A stretch of DNA of 64,000 bases from Bacteroidota bacterium (GTDB lineage: Bacteria; Bacteroidota; Bacteroidia; 2-12-FULL-35-15), in assembly GCA_947469885.1 (NCBI GenBank), contig CANIQT010000020.1, positions 1 through 64,000 on the forward strand, read 5' to 3'. This document shows, piece after piece, positions 54,559 to 63,595 of this stretch. The stretch's first letter is position 1, and every line of letters starts with the position of its first letter. The position numbers and the translations under genes are program-made. The notes under the pieces were generated by a model, which had not been told where the DNA came from, ran no database searches, and saw only the letters and a list, made by a program, of their open reading frames with translations.

Positions 54559-56568
54559 ATGATAAAATATGTAGTATTATTATTCAACACTGTAGCATTG
54601 TTGATTTATCAGTTTTTTTTCGCAGATGGAATTACCATTACGCAAAAAGCTCCAGAAAGTGCCAAACCAGGAACTACCTTTACTGTGGAATTAACCATTA
54701 AGAAAGGTGATGCCGATGGTTTTGCAAAACTTCAACAGGAACTTCCCGATGGTTTTGAAGCCACAGAAGGCTCCACAAGTGGTGCTAATTTTTCGTTTAC
54801 TAATAATTCGGTGAAATTTATCTGGATGGCATTGCCCAATGATAAAGAATTTAAAGTATCCTATAAAGTAAAGGTGGATGCATCCATTATTAATGGAGAT
54901 AAATTTATTGCTGGTAAATTTGCATACGTTGTAAATAATGTAAAACAACAGGTAGAAATTTCTCCGGTTACAATAAACGTTAGCACAACTGCTGCAGCTG
55001 TTGCAAGTAATCCTCCTCCTGCAACAACTACCACTGCTCCTCCACCTGTTGTAGATAATACAATGGATGTTTCGGGTAAATACTTGGATGATAAAGATGC
55101 TCCTATAACCAACTTAAAAGTATTTTTAAGAAATGCTAAAGGCGAAATTATTGGTATGACTACTACTGATAGTACAGGTTTTTTTATTTTCACAAAATTA
55201 GGTCGCGACCAAGATATGCTGGTGGGGCTAGAAGAAACAGATACGCATTTAGTGGGTATTCGTTCAAAAGCAAATTATAAAGACTCGAAAGGTACCGTTA
55301 TTCAAACCAAAGATCTTACCGGAAATGCACCTGTTGCTAGCAATCCTCCTACAACTACAACCACGGAGCCACCTGCATCAACAACAGCTACTGAGCCTGC
55401 TGCTGTAACTAGCGCTGCTCCTCCTGTAGTAGTTCCTCCGGTTGTGACTCCGCCAACAACTGAGCCTCCAGTAGCTTATCAGCCACCGCCAACAACTACG
55501 GAAGCACCAGCTACAACTACTGCTCCGCCAACAACAACTGAAGCTCCGGCAACTACAACTCAACCTGTAGCTACTAATACAGCTCCACCAACAACTACTA
55601 CAGCACCTCCTGCAACTAATTCTGGTCCTGAATCGGCTACTGTTACTTGTACCAGAACAGCACCCGAAAGTGTTTCAGAAACATCTTTTTATGTTGACAT
55701 TACGATTAACAAAGGAAACATAAACGGATTTGCTAAATATATCGAAACAATACCTGCGGGACTTGTAGCTTCTGCAAAAGAATCTGCTGGTGGTTCGTTC
55801 TCGTTTGTGGATGGAAAAATAAAATACGTGTGGGTTTCGTTACCTACTGCAACTTCATTCAAAATATCTTATAAAGTTACTGTTGTGGGAGGTACCAGCG
55901 GAACGTTACCAATTGATGGTTCGTTCTCCTACATCGAAAATGACGAAACAAAGCGATTTGCGTTGCCGGTTAGCAATGTAAATATTATGGGTACAGGCTC
56001 AGCTGCGGTAACCAATGCTACTGCACCACCAACTACTACAGAGTCACCTGCTGTTACTAAAACAACAGAACCAGTTACAACAACCGAGGCACCTGTCACT
56101 AAATCAACAGAGCCGGTTACTACAACAGAAGCTCCTGCTGTAACAAAAACCACTGAACCGGTAACTACAACTGAAGCTCCAGCAGTGACAAAAACTACTG
56201 AACCAACAGCCACTGCAAGTGCTACTAAAACAACAGAACCAGTGCAACAAGATATGTCAGCATCCAGCATACCTTCGCCTCAGGGCAATGTAGCATACAG
56301 TGTTCAGATAGCAGCATTGCACAATGCAAGAGCACCTGAACAATTAGCTGCCATGTATAACATCAATCAAAAAGTAAATACAGAGATGCAAGATGGTTAT
56401 ACTAAATATGTGGTGGGCTCGCACAAAGTATATAAAGAAGCACACGATGCTCGCGACCAGATAAAAATTAAAGGTGTGTCGGATGCGTGGGTAACGGCTT
56501 ATAACAAAGGAAAACGCATTACTGTGCAGGAAGCATTAATGATTACAAGTCAGAAATGGTATAAGTAA
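54559..56568 (+). CDS. Exported protein with duplicated beta domain, Thr/Pro linkers and C-terminal SPOR domain
   Basis: 669 residues with an N-terminal hydrophobic segment (MIKYVVLLFNTVALLIYQFFF). Two ~115-residue beta domains (23-145 and 358-478) are homologous: APESAKPGTTFTVELTIKKG...DGFAK / APESVSETSFYVDITINKG...NGFAK (shown in parts). Between them lies a carboxypeptidase-regulatory-like domain (~170-255) and long TTTEAP-type linkers. Residues ~575-669 form a SPOR domain (YSVQIAAL, YTKYVVGSH), which binds denuded peptidoglycan in other bacteria. Probably a periplasmic link between outer-membrane barrel neighbours and the wall (inference). Confidence 0.8.
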   Translation: MIKYVVLLFNTVALLIYQFFFADGITITQKAPESAKPGTTFTVELTIKKGDADGFAKLQQELPDGFEATEGSTSGANFSFTNNSVKFIWMALPNDKEFKVSYKVKVDASIINGDKFIAGKFAYVVNNVKQQVEISPVTINVSTTAAAVASNPPPATTTTAPPPVVDNTMDVSGKYLDDKDAPITNLKVFLRNAKGEIIGMTTTDSTGFFIFTKLGRDQDMLVGLEETDTHLVGIRSKANYKDSKGTVIQTKDLTGNAPVASNPPTTTTTEPPASTTATEPAAVTSAAPPVVVPPVVTPPTTEPPVAYQPPPTTTEAPATTTAPPTTTEAPATTTQPVATNTAPPTTTTAPPATNSGPESATVTCTRTAPESVSETSFYVDITINKGNINGFAKYIETIPAGLVASAKESAGGSFSFVDGKIKYVWVSLPTATSFKISYKVTVVGGTSGTLPIDGSFSYIENDETKRFALPVSNVNIMGTGSAAVTNATAPPTTTESPAVTKTTEPVTTTEAPVTKSTEPVTTTEAPAVTKTTEPVTTTEAPAVTKTTEPTATASATKTTEPVQQDMSASSIPSPQGNVAYSVQIAALHNARAPEQLAAMYNINQKVNTEMQDGYTKYVVGSHKVYKEAHDARDQIKIKGVSDAWVTAYNKGKRITVQEALMITSQKWYK

Positions 56569-56588
56569 ACCGGATTTAATAGTACTTT

Positions 56589-56638
56589 TAAGCCCAATTT
56601 AACATTCAGCGCATCGAAATGTTAGATTGGGTTTTTTA
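56589..56638 (+). terminator. Intrinsic terminator after the SPOR gene
   Basis: AAGCCCAATTTAACATT and AAATGTTAGATTGGGTT pair with one bulge around CAGCGCATCG, then TTTT. It separates the 54.6 and 56.6 kb genes into two transcripts. Confidence 0.8.
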
Positions 56639-56641
56639 TTT

Positions 56642-56649
56642 TACATTTG
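56642..56649 (+). promoter_or_regulatory. -7 box (TACATTTG) 3 bp from a start codon
   Basis: TACATTTG, then CGA and the ATG at 56653, so the mRNA would be nearly leaderless. No good -33 element. Confidence 0.45.
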
Positions 56650-56652
56650 CGA

Positions 56653-58944
56653 ATGTTTTTGAAAATAAAATATACTTTCTTTTTTCTTCTCATCTGTGGT
56701 GTTGCCCTGTCGCAAGTAACGATTGGCAATCCTGCTGATACCGTTACTGCGCATCCACCAGCCAATCCTCCAGCTGCATCCTCTTCTCCTGCTTATGTAA
56801 AAACAGATGATAAACCCGAACGTAAGTTCTTTTTCCGCCCTGTACTTGGCTTTGGTGCTGGTATGCTCTCGTTTTATGGCGATATGTACGACAAACATTT
56901 TACTTCTCCCACAGTAAGTAAAATTGCTCTTGAGGGTTATATTGGTCATGCTATTACTGATTATCTGGACGTAAATATTTTTGTATTGTACGGAAAATTA
57001 TCTGCCAACGAGCGGTTTGCAGCCAACAACAGAAATCTTAATTTCGAATCACAAATTACTTCAGGAGGATTAAATATACAATACAATTTCTCCAACTTCC
57101 TCAAAAAAGAGCGCATTGCAAGCCCCTTTATTTCGGTTGGTTTCGAAGCATTTCAGTTTGCATCAAAAACCGATTTACTCGACAAAGATGGAAACACCTA
57201 TTTTTATTGGAAAGATGGAAGCATACGCAACCTGGACCAAACCGATGTAAATGCTCCCAATGCAGTAATCATTCAGCGCGATTATAAATACGAAACAGAT
57301 ATTCAAAAACTAAATGCCGATGGGTTTGGAAACTATGCCACCACTGCCTTTGCTGTTCCTGTGGGTGCAGGTTTTATTTTTAATATTAACGATAACATTA
57401 AATTTAAAATGGGTGCCACCATGCACTTTACTTCTACCGATTATATTGACGGCATAACCGACAAAAGTATTGGTAACAGAGCCGGAAACAGCAAAAAAGA
57501 CAATTTTATGATGACTTCTTTTGCCCTTAGTTACACATTTGGCAAAGTAAAAGATGCCGATTATAAACTCATGCGCTCCCTCGAAAAATCGGATGAAGAC
57601 GGTGACAGGGTGGCTGACTTTAAAGACGAATGTCCGGGCACACCACTTGGAGTTCCGGTAAGCAGCACTGGTTGCCCGCTCGATGGCGACATTGACAACG
57701 TGCCTAATTACAAAGATGATGAATTGGCTTCGCCCAAAGATGCCATTGTGGATTTAAGAGGAGTTGCTCTCAGCGATTCGCTTTTAGCCCGACAGTACTT
57801 GATGTATTCCGATTCTACCGGAGCTTACAACCTTCGCATTGTGCACGACCATAACGAACAAACCGCTTATGACGAATTTTATAAAAAAGAATACATGGTT
57901 GATTTAGGAACGTATCGCCAAGGCATTTCTGTTCCATTAATGAATACCTTATTGAGCATTCCCGATGTGGCAATTAATGACATGGGGCAAAGCACCACCA
58001 TGTACACTGCCGGAGATTTTCATTTGTTGCCCGATGCCGAAAAACGCAAACAGGAAATGATGGCAATTGGTTTCCCAAAAGCGAGAGTAGTGCTCAAACA
58101 ACACGGCCGGTTTTACAATCCGTATCCTAAGAAAAGAAAACGCAAAAATGTGGATGGAACCATCACCGAAGTGGCAGCTGACGATACCAATGCAATGGCA
58201 GATAACACCGAAGACAACAGTGCAACACTCGTAAAATTGCAAAGCAGAGTGCCTAAACCGGTGAAGAAAAAGGCAATGTTCCGAAGCTACAAAGAAGGCG
58301 AAAAGCTTACCGAAAAAGACTATTACCCTTACACCGACATCAAAACTCCCGGCATTGTGTTCCGTATTCAAATTGGGGCGTTCAAAGAAAGATTGCCAAA
58401 AGCAGTGCTCAACGATATTACCAATGTGGTGGAAATTAAAATGGAAGACGGCTTGTATCGCTACACCAGCGGTATGTATAAAGGATACGAGGAAGCAAAC
58501 AATTATAAAAACGAATTGATGAGCAAAGGCTACGAAGGCACGTATGTAACCGCTTACAAAGACGGGGTGCGCATTACCCTCAAAGAAGCAGGCGTAACTC
58601 CAATTCTGGAAGACGAGCTAAAACCTGTGATAATAGAAGAAGACACCACCATTGCCAAAGCAAATAAAAACGAAGTGTTTATAAAAGTACAACTAGGCAA
58701 ATTTAAAACCGCACCTCCGGCTGATGTACTGGCTATTTATGCAAAAATAAAAAATGTGAAACCACAAAAAGATGCCGATGGCAACACACGATACGTTGCC
58801 GGAGAATTCACCGATTACAAAACCGCCAAAGATTTTAAAGAAGAAATTAAAAAAACATATAACATCAAAGATGCCTTTCTGGTGGCGTACAACAAGGACC
58901 AACTCATAGAAGTGAAAGACGCCATTAAAATTTTGACAAAATAA
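56653..58944 (+). CDS. Outer-membrane barrel with TSP3 repeats and three SPOR-like domains
   Basis: 763 residues from ATG 56653, signal peptide MFLKIKYTFFFLLICGVALS. Residues ~50-300 form a beta barrel homologous to that of the 53.2 kb protein (GNTYFYWKDGSIRNLD). TSP3 repeats DEDGDRVADFKDECPGTPLG and DGDIDNVPNYKDDE lie at ~313-357. Three SPOR-like units end the protein (~417-494, ~566-649 with IVFRIQIGAF, ~674-761 with VFIKVQLGKF). It would span the outer membrane and reach the peptidoglycan. Stop lies 3 bp from the convergent gene's stop, with no terminator between. Confidence 0.82.
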   Translation: MFLKIKYTFFFLLICGVALSQVTIGNPADTVTAHPPANPPAASSSPAYVKTDDKPERKFFFRPVLGFGAGMLSFYGDMYDKHFTSPTVSKIALEGYIGHAITDYLDVNIFVLYGKLSANERFAANNRNLNFESQITSGGLNIQYNFSNFLKKERIASPFISVGFEAFQFASKTDLLDKDGNTYFYWKDGSIRNLDQTDVNAPNAVIIQRDYKYETDIQKLNADGFGNYATTAFAVPVGAGFIFNINDNIKFKMGATMHFTSTDYIDGITDKSIGNRAGNSKKDNFMMTSFALSYTFGKVKDADYKLMRSLEKSDEDGDRVADFKDECPGTPLGVPVSSTGCPLDGDIDNVPNYKDDELASPKDAIVDLRGVALSDSLLARQYLMYSDSTGAYNLRIVHDHNEQTAYDEFYKKEYMVDLGTYRQGISVPLMNTLLSIPDVAINDMGQSTTMYTAGDFHLLPDAEKRKQEMMAIGFPKARVVLKQHGRFYNPYPKKRKRKNVDGTITEVAADDTNAMADNTEDNSATLVKLQSRVPKPVKKKAMFRSYKEGEKLTEKDYYPYTDIKTPGIVFRIQIGAFKERLPKAVLNDITNVVEIKMEDGLYRYTSGMYKGYEEANNYKNELMSKGYEGTYVTAYKDGVRITLKEAGVTPILEDELKPVIIEEDTTIAKANKNEVFIKVQLGKFKTAPPADVLAIYAKIKNVKPQKDADGNTRYVAGEFTDYKTAKDFKEEIKKTYNIKDAFLVAYNKDQLIEVKDAIKILTK

Positions 58945-58947
58945 ATT

Positions 58948-59571
58948 TCAAAACTTATTTATCATTTTCACTCCCACACAATCGGGGCAACGAAAACGAA
59001 CACACACCAACGTACCGTTTTCGAACTTAAAAATTTCCTGAATCCCAAACACACACGTTTCGAAAATCACAAAACCAAATTTATCTTCCAGTTGTTTCGG
59101 AAACGAATTAAAAAAAGTTTTATAAAAAAGCTCCGTACTCACCCCAATCTGCAAATTTTTAAACAAATGCACATTCGGGTCATACACCTTGCCCTTTATA
59201 ATATACGAGTGCGGAGTAGCCTCCGTGCTGTGAAAAAAATAAAACGTCAAATTACTCGTATCGCTCGTCAGTTGCGCCTGCACCACATTCACTTCATCGC
59301 CCGTCCCAATGCGGTTTTTCATAGCATATCCGCTCAACTCCGACTTTTTAAACTGGCTCGTATCACCAAAAATACCAAAAGGCGAAAACAAATTATCCGA
59401 ACAAATTTCAATTCGCAACGTATCGTCACTCCATTTTTTAAGAGCCGAAAACTCATAAGCCGGTTTTAGCGACACCCCATAAGCCCCTATTTTAAATATA
59501 TTCGAAGCAGCCGTTTGTCCTCTTCCCGAAACCGAAACAAGCACCAATAACATCACCCAAAAAAATTGCAT
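58948..59571 (-). CDS. Exported protein of unknown function
   Basis: 207 residues with a signal peptide (MQFFWVMLLVLVSVSGRGQ). Beta-rich mature part containing YGVSLKPAYEF, LTFYFFHSTEATPHSYIIKG and a C-terminal CVRFRCPDCVGV with three cysteines. No family recognised. Convergent with the SPOR-barrel gene with 3 bp between stops. Confidence 0.7.
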   Translation of the reverse strand: MQFFWVMLLVLVSVSGRGQTAASNIFKIGAYGVSLKPAYEFSALKKWSDDTLRIEICSDNLFSPFGIFGDTSQFKKSELSGYAMKNRIGTGDEVNVVQAQLTSDTSNLTFYFFHSTEATPHSYIIKGKVYDPNVHLFKNLQIGVSTELFYKTFFNSFPKQLEDKFGFVIFETCVFGIQEIFKFENGTLVCVRFRCPDCVGVKMINKF

Positions 59572-59607
59572 AGCACTAACTTTTCTTTTTTTGGTAAAGA
59601 TACAAAT

Positions 59608-59660
59608 TTCAGATTTCCGATTTCAGATTCCAAATTTCAAATACCAAATTCGAAATTTGA
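59608..59660. repeat. Simple repeat GATTTCAGATTCCAAATTTCAAATACC
   Basis: Short AT-rich units (ATTTCAGATTTCCGATTTC, AAATTTCAAATACCAAATTC) between the exported-protein gene and the repeat element. Confidence 0.6.
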
Positions 59661-59925
59661 AAATTAAAATTATTTGGAAAGAACGCTTACAGCCATGCAC
59701 TCCACCTCCTTCCCGCTTTACGCTCCAAGTCCGTCCGCCCACCAACATAGTTCGTCACAGTGTGTCAGCCATTCCCCTCTCGAGAGGGGGTAGGGGGTGT
59801 GTCATCCATCATCATCCGCCACACTGCGGGCTTTCCACTACAATCGGGTTTAGATTGACAGCGTATCTCTTCGGGCAACCGTTTATATATTTCCATAAAA
59901 TAAATTTGTTTATTTAAAATATATT
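59660..59925 (-). repeat. Repeat element copy 2: conserved ends with variable core
   Basis: Inverted and diverged copy of 46157-46352. On the minus strand the left end keeps TTATTTTATGGAAATATAT, GGTTGCCCGAAGAGATAC and AAACCCGATTGTAG, and the right end keeps TTGGAGCGTAAAGCGGGAAG and GCGTTCTTTCCAAATAATTT. The ~95-bp core differs and contains a CCCCTCTCGAGAGGGG palindrome. The left end can be read as a peptide beginning MEIYKRLPEEIRCQ; the same reading is disrupted in copy 1, so a non-coding role seems likelier. Confidence 0.85.
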
Positions 59926-60033
59926 TTTCACTTTTGTCGAACCAAAACGGATATTTATCGGGCATAACAGACAACCAAAATGCACTCAGAAAATTACATA
60001 TTTAAAGCAATGCCTCTGAAACGCCCTGTTTGT

Positions 60034-60073
<40 letters not shown>

Positions 60074-60112
60074 AAATCATAAACATCTTTTTTCTTACAC
60101 ATATATAATAGT

Positions 60113-60150
60113 ATCCCGTACCCCAAAAATTGGATACGGGATTTGTTCTT
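60113..60150 (+). terminator. Terminator-like hairpin before the second array
   Basis: GTATCCCGTACC and GGATACGGGATT pair with small gaps around CCAAAAATT, then TTGTTCTTC. Collinear with the hairpin at 45876-45917. The preceding CACATATATAATAGTAT resembles the sequence before that hairpin. Confidence 0.65.
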
Positions 60151-60233
60151 CTATAGGTGGAATTTTTTCTTTCATAGGCAGAATAGTTAGCGTATTACTT
60201 TCTAAACTTTTTTTCACTTTCATTTGCAAGCCG

Positions 60234-60432
60234 TTGAGTTCAATACATCATTTATTGAGTTCCATACACCAGCCATTGAGCTCCATACGCCACATATTGT
60301 GCTCCATACGTGACATATTTAGCTCCATACGTGACATATTGAGCTCCTTACGTGACATATTTAGCTCCATACGTGACATATTTAGCTCCTTACGTGACGT
60401 ATTGAGCTCCTTACGTGACGTAAGGAGCTCAA
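60234..60432. repeat. 21-bp tandem repeat array, 9 units, ending in a palindrome
   Basis: Nine units of TTGAGCTCCATACGTGACATA type, 60234-60422; early units are the most diverged, late ones nearly identical. The last unit is followed by AGGAGCTCAA so that 60402-60432 is a perfect 15-bp inverted repeat with one central base (TTGAGCTCCTTACGT, G, ACGTAAGGAGCTCAA). It ends 86 bp before the ATG of the second paralogue. Confidence 0.95.
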
Positions 60433-60518
60433 TAAATCGGTTGAAAAGCCACTTGTATTTTATAAAATATTGAATTTCAGTAAATTAAATAAATATAAAC
60501 AATCAAAATCATATCAAA

Positions 60519-61343
60519 ATGGTAAAAATTATCAAAAAAATCGATCAGGCAAAGAAAGCTTCTGCCGCACAAAAGTTAATGTTATCAGAATTGCAATTTC
60601 CAAAGCAGTTCATGATTCTTACGCTCATCACTCACGATATTGTGAAACAAAACAACAGCGAATTTGCCGACCAGCTCGACCGCTTTTCGGGCGCGCTAAA
60701 CGGGGCAACCGGACCCACTGCTTTGGCAACAAAGTACGGCTACACCACAGACGAATTGTTGAAAATAAAAAACGATGCCGCTTATTTTAGGTTTTGGTTT
60801 ACAAAACAAGGTGCAGGCGAAACCTACAAATTGGCATGGACCGCCAAAGGAAAAGAAATAAGGAAAGGAGATGGCACTTCGGCATCGGCATTTCCTGAAG
60901 GGGCTGACGTTTCGGGGGCTCCCACAGCGGTGCTTCCGGGGGTGGATGCCCGTTTCAGAGAAATGGCAAAGAAAGCAAAAAGCCAGACCAGTATTTATAA
61001 CCCGAATGATGGAGTAAACATGGCTATTGAAACAGATTCGAGTGTGTTTGTTCCTGCAAATGGCAAACCCGATTTAAAAATTAATTTATCTGACGGAGGA
61101 CATCCGGTTATCGAATATATCAAAAGTAAATACTAAGGTGTAAACATATATGTTGACCGGGGTGACAATGCGGGCTTTGTATTCCTCGTTACCTGCAACG
61201 ACCCTGCCTGCACAGATTTAACCCCACTTCCACCAGTTGGCAAAAGTGCTTTATGGACTTACAAGGCACTTTATTTATATGGAGGTAGAGAAGTTGGAAC
61301 AGTCAGTAAGGATACTTCGATTTCCGTTTCAGGGATACATTAA
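60519..61343 (+). pseudogene. Second paralogue of the unknown-function gene, interrupted by one in-frame TAA
   Basis: Codons 1-205 end at TAA 61134-61136, but the same frame continues to 61343 with GVNIYVDRG, PPVGKSALWTYKAL and VGTVSKDTSISVSG, matching the C-terminal strands of the intact protein at 44772-45488 (VEIWVDRG, PAVGSSAVWKYKM, VGFYSDEATITVYG). Removing the stop (SKY-stop-GVN) restores a 274-residue protein; CAA-to-TAA would be the simplest change. Without the last ~70 residues the product would lack the Ig-like end. Could also be a sequence error or natural variant. Confidence 0.8.
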
Positions 61344-61349
61344 ATAAAC

Positions 61350-61387
61350 CAATCCCGCTTTTGAAAAGAAGCGGGATTGTTTTTTTT
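61350..61387 (+). terminator. Terminator after the second paralogue
   Basis: CAATCCCGCTT and AAGCGGGATTG pair perfectly around TTGAAAAG, then T8. It and the following AGTTGCCTTTAAAATTTAAA and ATATTTACAAACAA leader match the first locus closely. Confidence 0.92.
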
Positions 61388-61441
61388 AGTTGCCTTTAAA
61401 ATTTAAATATATTTACAAACAAATTTAAAAACAGAGAGAAA

Positions 61442-62836
61442 ATGAAAAAAATATACATAATACTATTGATTAATATATTATCAATTAATGCAATTGTAAA
61501 ATGCCAAACATTGGACGTTGCAGTTGAAAGTGGTCCCAAATCAGCGGAGGATAGAATTTGGGACAGTCATGATGTTACAGCTCAGGATGGCAAACAAATA
61601 TACTTTTTTCATCAAGGTTTCGCTCTTTCGCAAATAGAATGTGTTAACAGCGAATCATTAGAAACAGTTTATAAAGAGTCTGTAAATATTCCTTGTCAGT
61701 TTTTAAATGTAGGGAGTACAACTTACACAGGCAACTGTCATTTGTTCTGTAATAATAACAAACTACTTTATGTAGGAGAAAATTTTGATAAAAAGAAAAC
61801 TCAACAAGTGTTTAGTCAATTGTTTGCCTCCAATTCAGGAAGTACTTTAAGTGAGCCAAAAATGTTATTGGAACAGGAGATCGTAGAAAATAAACCGCTG
61901 GAAATACTATTTCTCCAGTCAGCAGATGGGGACGGGAAACAGATTTTAATATTAACACATAATAATAACGACAACATTTTTAATTATAAGGTAATTGATT
62001 TTAATAATGAAATAGTATCGACAGGAAACTTTACTGTTGAACTTAAAGCAGGTGCGGAAATTGGCAATATAAGCTTTAATTCAGATGGTTCTATCTATTT
62101 TTATATACCTGCAATGCACAAATTTTATATACAAAACATTAAAAAAAACAGTCAAAAAAGTTTTGATATCGAATTTAGTTCCTGCAAAATTAACCAAATG
62201 ACTTTTAAAGTAACTACTGATAAAGTTATATTTGCGGGGTTGTGTGGGGCTGATAATGATAAACAAAATATTTGTATTTCGGTTTTAGATATTAATACAG
62301 GTGTTATTAACTCAAATCCTCTTAAAGCAATCGCGAGTTCATTGGCTATTAAAAAAGATTATTTCCAGATTTCCAATTTCAAAATGAAGGAGAATGGTGG
62401 ATTTTATATAATTGTTGAGGAGAGGGGGCAATTTGAAGTTGGACAGCGTTCTCAGGTAGCAACTGTAGTCGGAAATATTATTGTGTTTAATTATGATGAA
62501 AACTATAACTTTAAATGGGAAAAAAAGGTTGAAAGATTAATTTATTATAATTATCCTGAATTAGATCGAATCAGACATTACGCCAGTTTAGTGAATAATA
62601 AATTAATACTTATATATAACTTAAAAGGCGAAGATGGAAAAGGAAGGATAATAAATTTAACAGCTGGAATATTTAATGAGTCAGGAGATTATACTTCAAA
62701 AAAAGTTATAGAATATGAGAAAGGTGGACCTTTGGGTTTTAGAACGGATTGTGTGATAAAAACAGCAGGAAAAAGTTTTATTTCGTTTCAGAGGGAAAAG
62801 AAGGATTATATTTTCACTAAATTATCTTTTAGATAG
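61442..62836 (+). CDS. Exported protein of unknown function behind a conserved leader
   Basis: 464 residues with signal peptide MKKIYIILLINILSINAIVKC; the final Cys could be a lipobox (AIVKC), though Q follows it. Mature sequence is beta-rich and looks like a propeller with repeated hydrophobic strands (KQIYFFHQGF, KQILILTHNNND, SIYFYIPAM, KLILIYNLKG). No T9SS tail and no recognised motif. Its leader (AGTTGCC...TTACAAACAA) is homologous to that of the unrelated T9SS gene at 44654. Confidence 0.75.
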   Translation: MKKIYIILLINILSINAIVKCQTLDVAVESGPKSAEDRIWDSHDVTAQDGKQIYFFHQGFALSQIECVNSESLETVYKESVNIPCQFLNVGSTTYTGNCHLFCNNNKLLYVGENFDKKKTQQVFSQLFASNSGSTLSEPKMLLEQEIVENKPLEILFLQSADGDGKQILILTHNNNDNIFNYKVIDFNNEIVSTGNFTVELKAGAEIGNISFNSDGSIYFYIPAMHKFYIQNIKKNSQKSFDIEFSSCKINQMTFKVTTDKVIFAGLCGADNDKQNICISVLDINTGVINSNPLKAIASSLAIKKDYFQISNFKMKENGGFYIIVEERGQFEVGQRSQVATVVGNIIVFNYDENYNFKWEKKVERLIYYNYPELDRIRHYASLVNNKLILIYNLKGEDGKGRIINLTAGIFNESGDYTSKKVIEYEKGGPLGFRTDCVIKTAGKSFISFQREKKDYIFTKLSFR

Positions 62837-62853
62837 ATTTTCCTCAGTCTCCG

Positions 62854-62953
62854 TAAGCCCGCAGTTGTACTGTTTGTTTATTTAATCCTGTAAGTTTTAC
62901 TAACAACTAAAGACAAAAAAAACTCCTTGCAATAATGCAAGGAGTTTTTTTAT
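62854..62953. repeat. Left direct repeat flanking the DUF4160/DUF2442 module
   Basis: About 100 bp starting TAAGCCCGCAGTTGTACTG and ending in a terminator hairpin. It matches 63596-63689 over most of its length (GTTTATTTAAT, TAAGTTTTACT, AACTCC.TGCAATAATGCA). Confidence 0.88.
62915..62951. terminator. Bidirectional intrinsic terminator inside the left direct repeat
   Basis: AAAAAAAACTCCTTGCA and TGCAAGGAGTTTTTTT pair around ATAA. Confidence 0.9.
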
Positions 62954-62975
62954 TTAAAGAAAAAGAAAAAGGGAG

Positions 62976-62983
62976 TATCTTTG
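62976..62983 (+). promoter_or_regulatory. -7 box (TATCTTTG) of the DUF4160/DUF2442 operon
   Basis: TATCTTTG, 17 bp before the ATG at 63001. This supports that start over one at 62935 inside the terminator. Confidence 0.6.
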
Positions 62984-63000
62984 TAAAAAAAATAAAAACA

Positions 63001-63306
63001 ATGCCAAAGATTTTTGAATATTTAGGAATCATACTCTATTTTTATTCTAACGAACACGAGCCCATTCATGTTCATGGCAAATACAATGAATTTGAAAGTA
63101 AAGCAGAGTTTTATATAGCAAACGGTGAAATAATTGAAATAAAAATAAAATCAGTAAAAGGAAGTAAACCGTTAACTGGAGCTAAATTAAACGATTTTGA
63201 AAATTTTCTTGAAAAGTATGCAAAACAGATAGTTCAAAAATGGGTAGATTATTTTGTGCTTCATAAGGATGTAAAATTTCAAAAAATAAATAAAAAAATA
63301 AAATGA
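63001..63306 (+). CDS. DUF4160 protein
   Basis: 101 residues from ATG 63001. MPKIFEYLGIILYFYSNEHEPIH (here in parts: GIILYFYSNEHEP, IHVHGKY) is the hallmark N-terminus of DUF4160, with two conserved histidines. A DUF2442 gene overlaps its stop by 4 bp (ATGA). DUF4160 and DUF2442 are regularly paired and have been suggested to be a toxin-antitoxin-like module; which one is toxic is unknown. Confidence 0.88.
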   Translation: MPKIFEYLGIILYFYSNEHEPIHVHGKYNEFESKAEFYIANGEIIEIKIKSVKGSKPLTGAKLNDFENFLEKYAKQIVQKWVDYFVLHKDVKFQKINKKIK

Positions 63307-63584
63307 GAATAGTAAGAGATTACAATAGCGAGTATAAAGTTACTCCAATTAAGATTAATAAAGCCGAATATTTGGGTAATTTTAAAATCAAAATAATTTT
63401 CAGTAACGAGGCAGAAAAAACAGTAAACTTTAAAACATTTCTTTGTAATTCATTGCATCCGGCAATCAAAAAGTACACGGATGAAAATAAATTTAACAGT
63501 TTCAGCATTGTAGATGGAAATTTGAATTGGAACGACTATGATATGATTTTTCCGATAGAAGACTTACTAAAAGGGAAAATATAA
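63303..63584 (+). CDS. DUF2442 protein
   Basis: 93 residues. IKINKAEYLGNFKIKIIFSN (short strands) and the FLCNSLHP..KKY segment are typical of DUF2442, a small alpha/beta protein often coded next to DUF4160. Probably acts with the preceding gene. The module is bounded on both sides by a ~100-bp direct repeat and terminators. Confidence 0.85.
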   Translation: MRIVRDYNSEYKVTPIKINKAEYLGNFKIKIIFSNEAEKTVNFKTFLCNSLHPAIKKYTDENKFNSFSIVDGNLNWNDYDMIFPIEDLLKGKI

Positions 63585-63595
63585 ATGTAACCCCA

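Noticed and set aside
59765-59974. 69-codon minus-strand ORF containing MEIYKRLPEE
   Set aside because: The reading is interrupted in the other copy of the repeat element, so selection for a protein is not supported.
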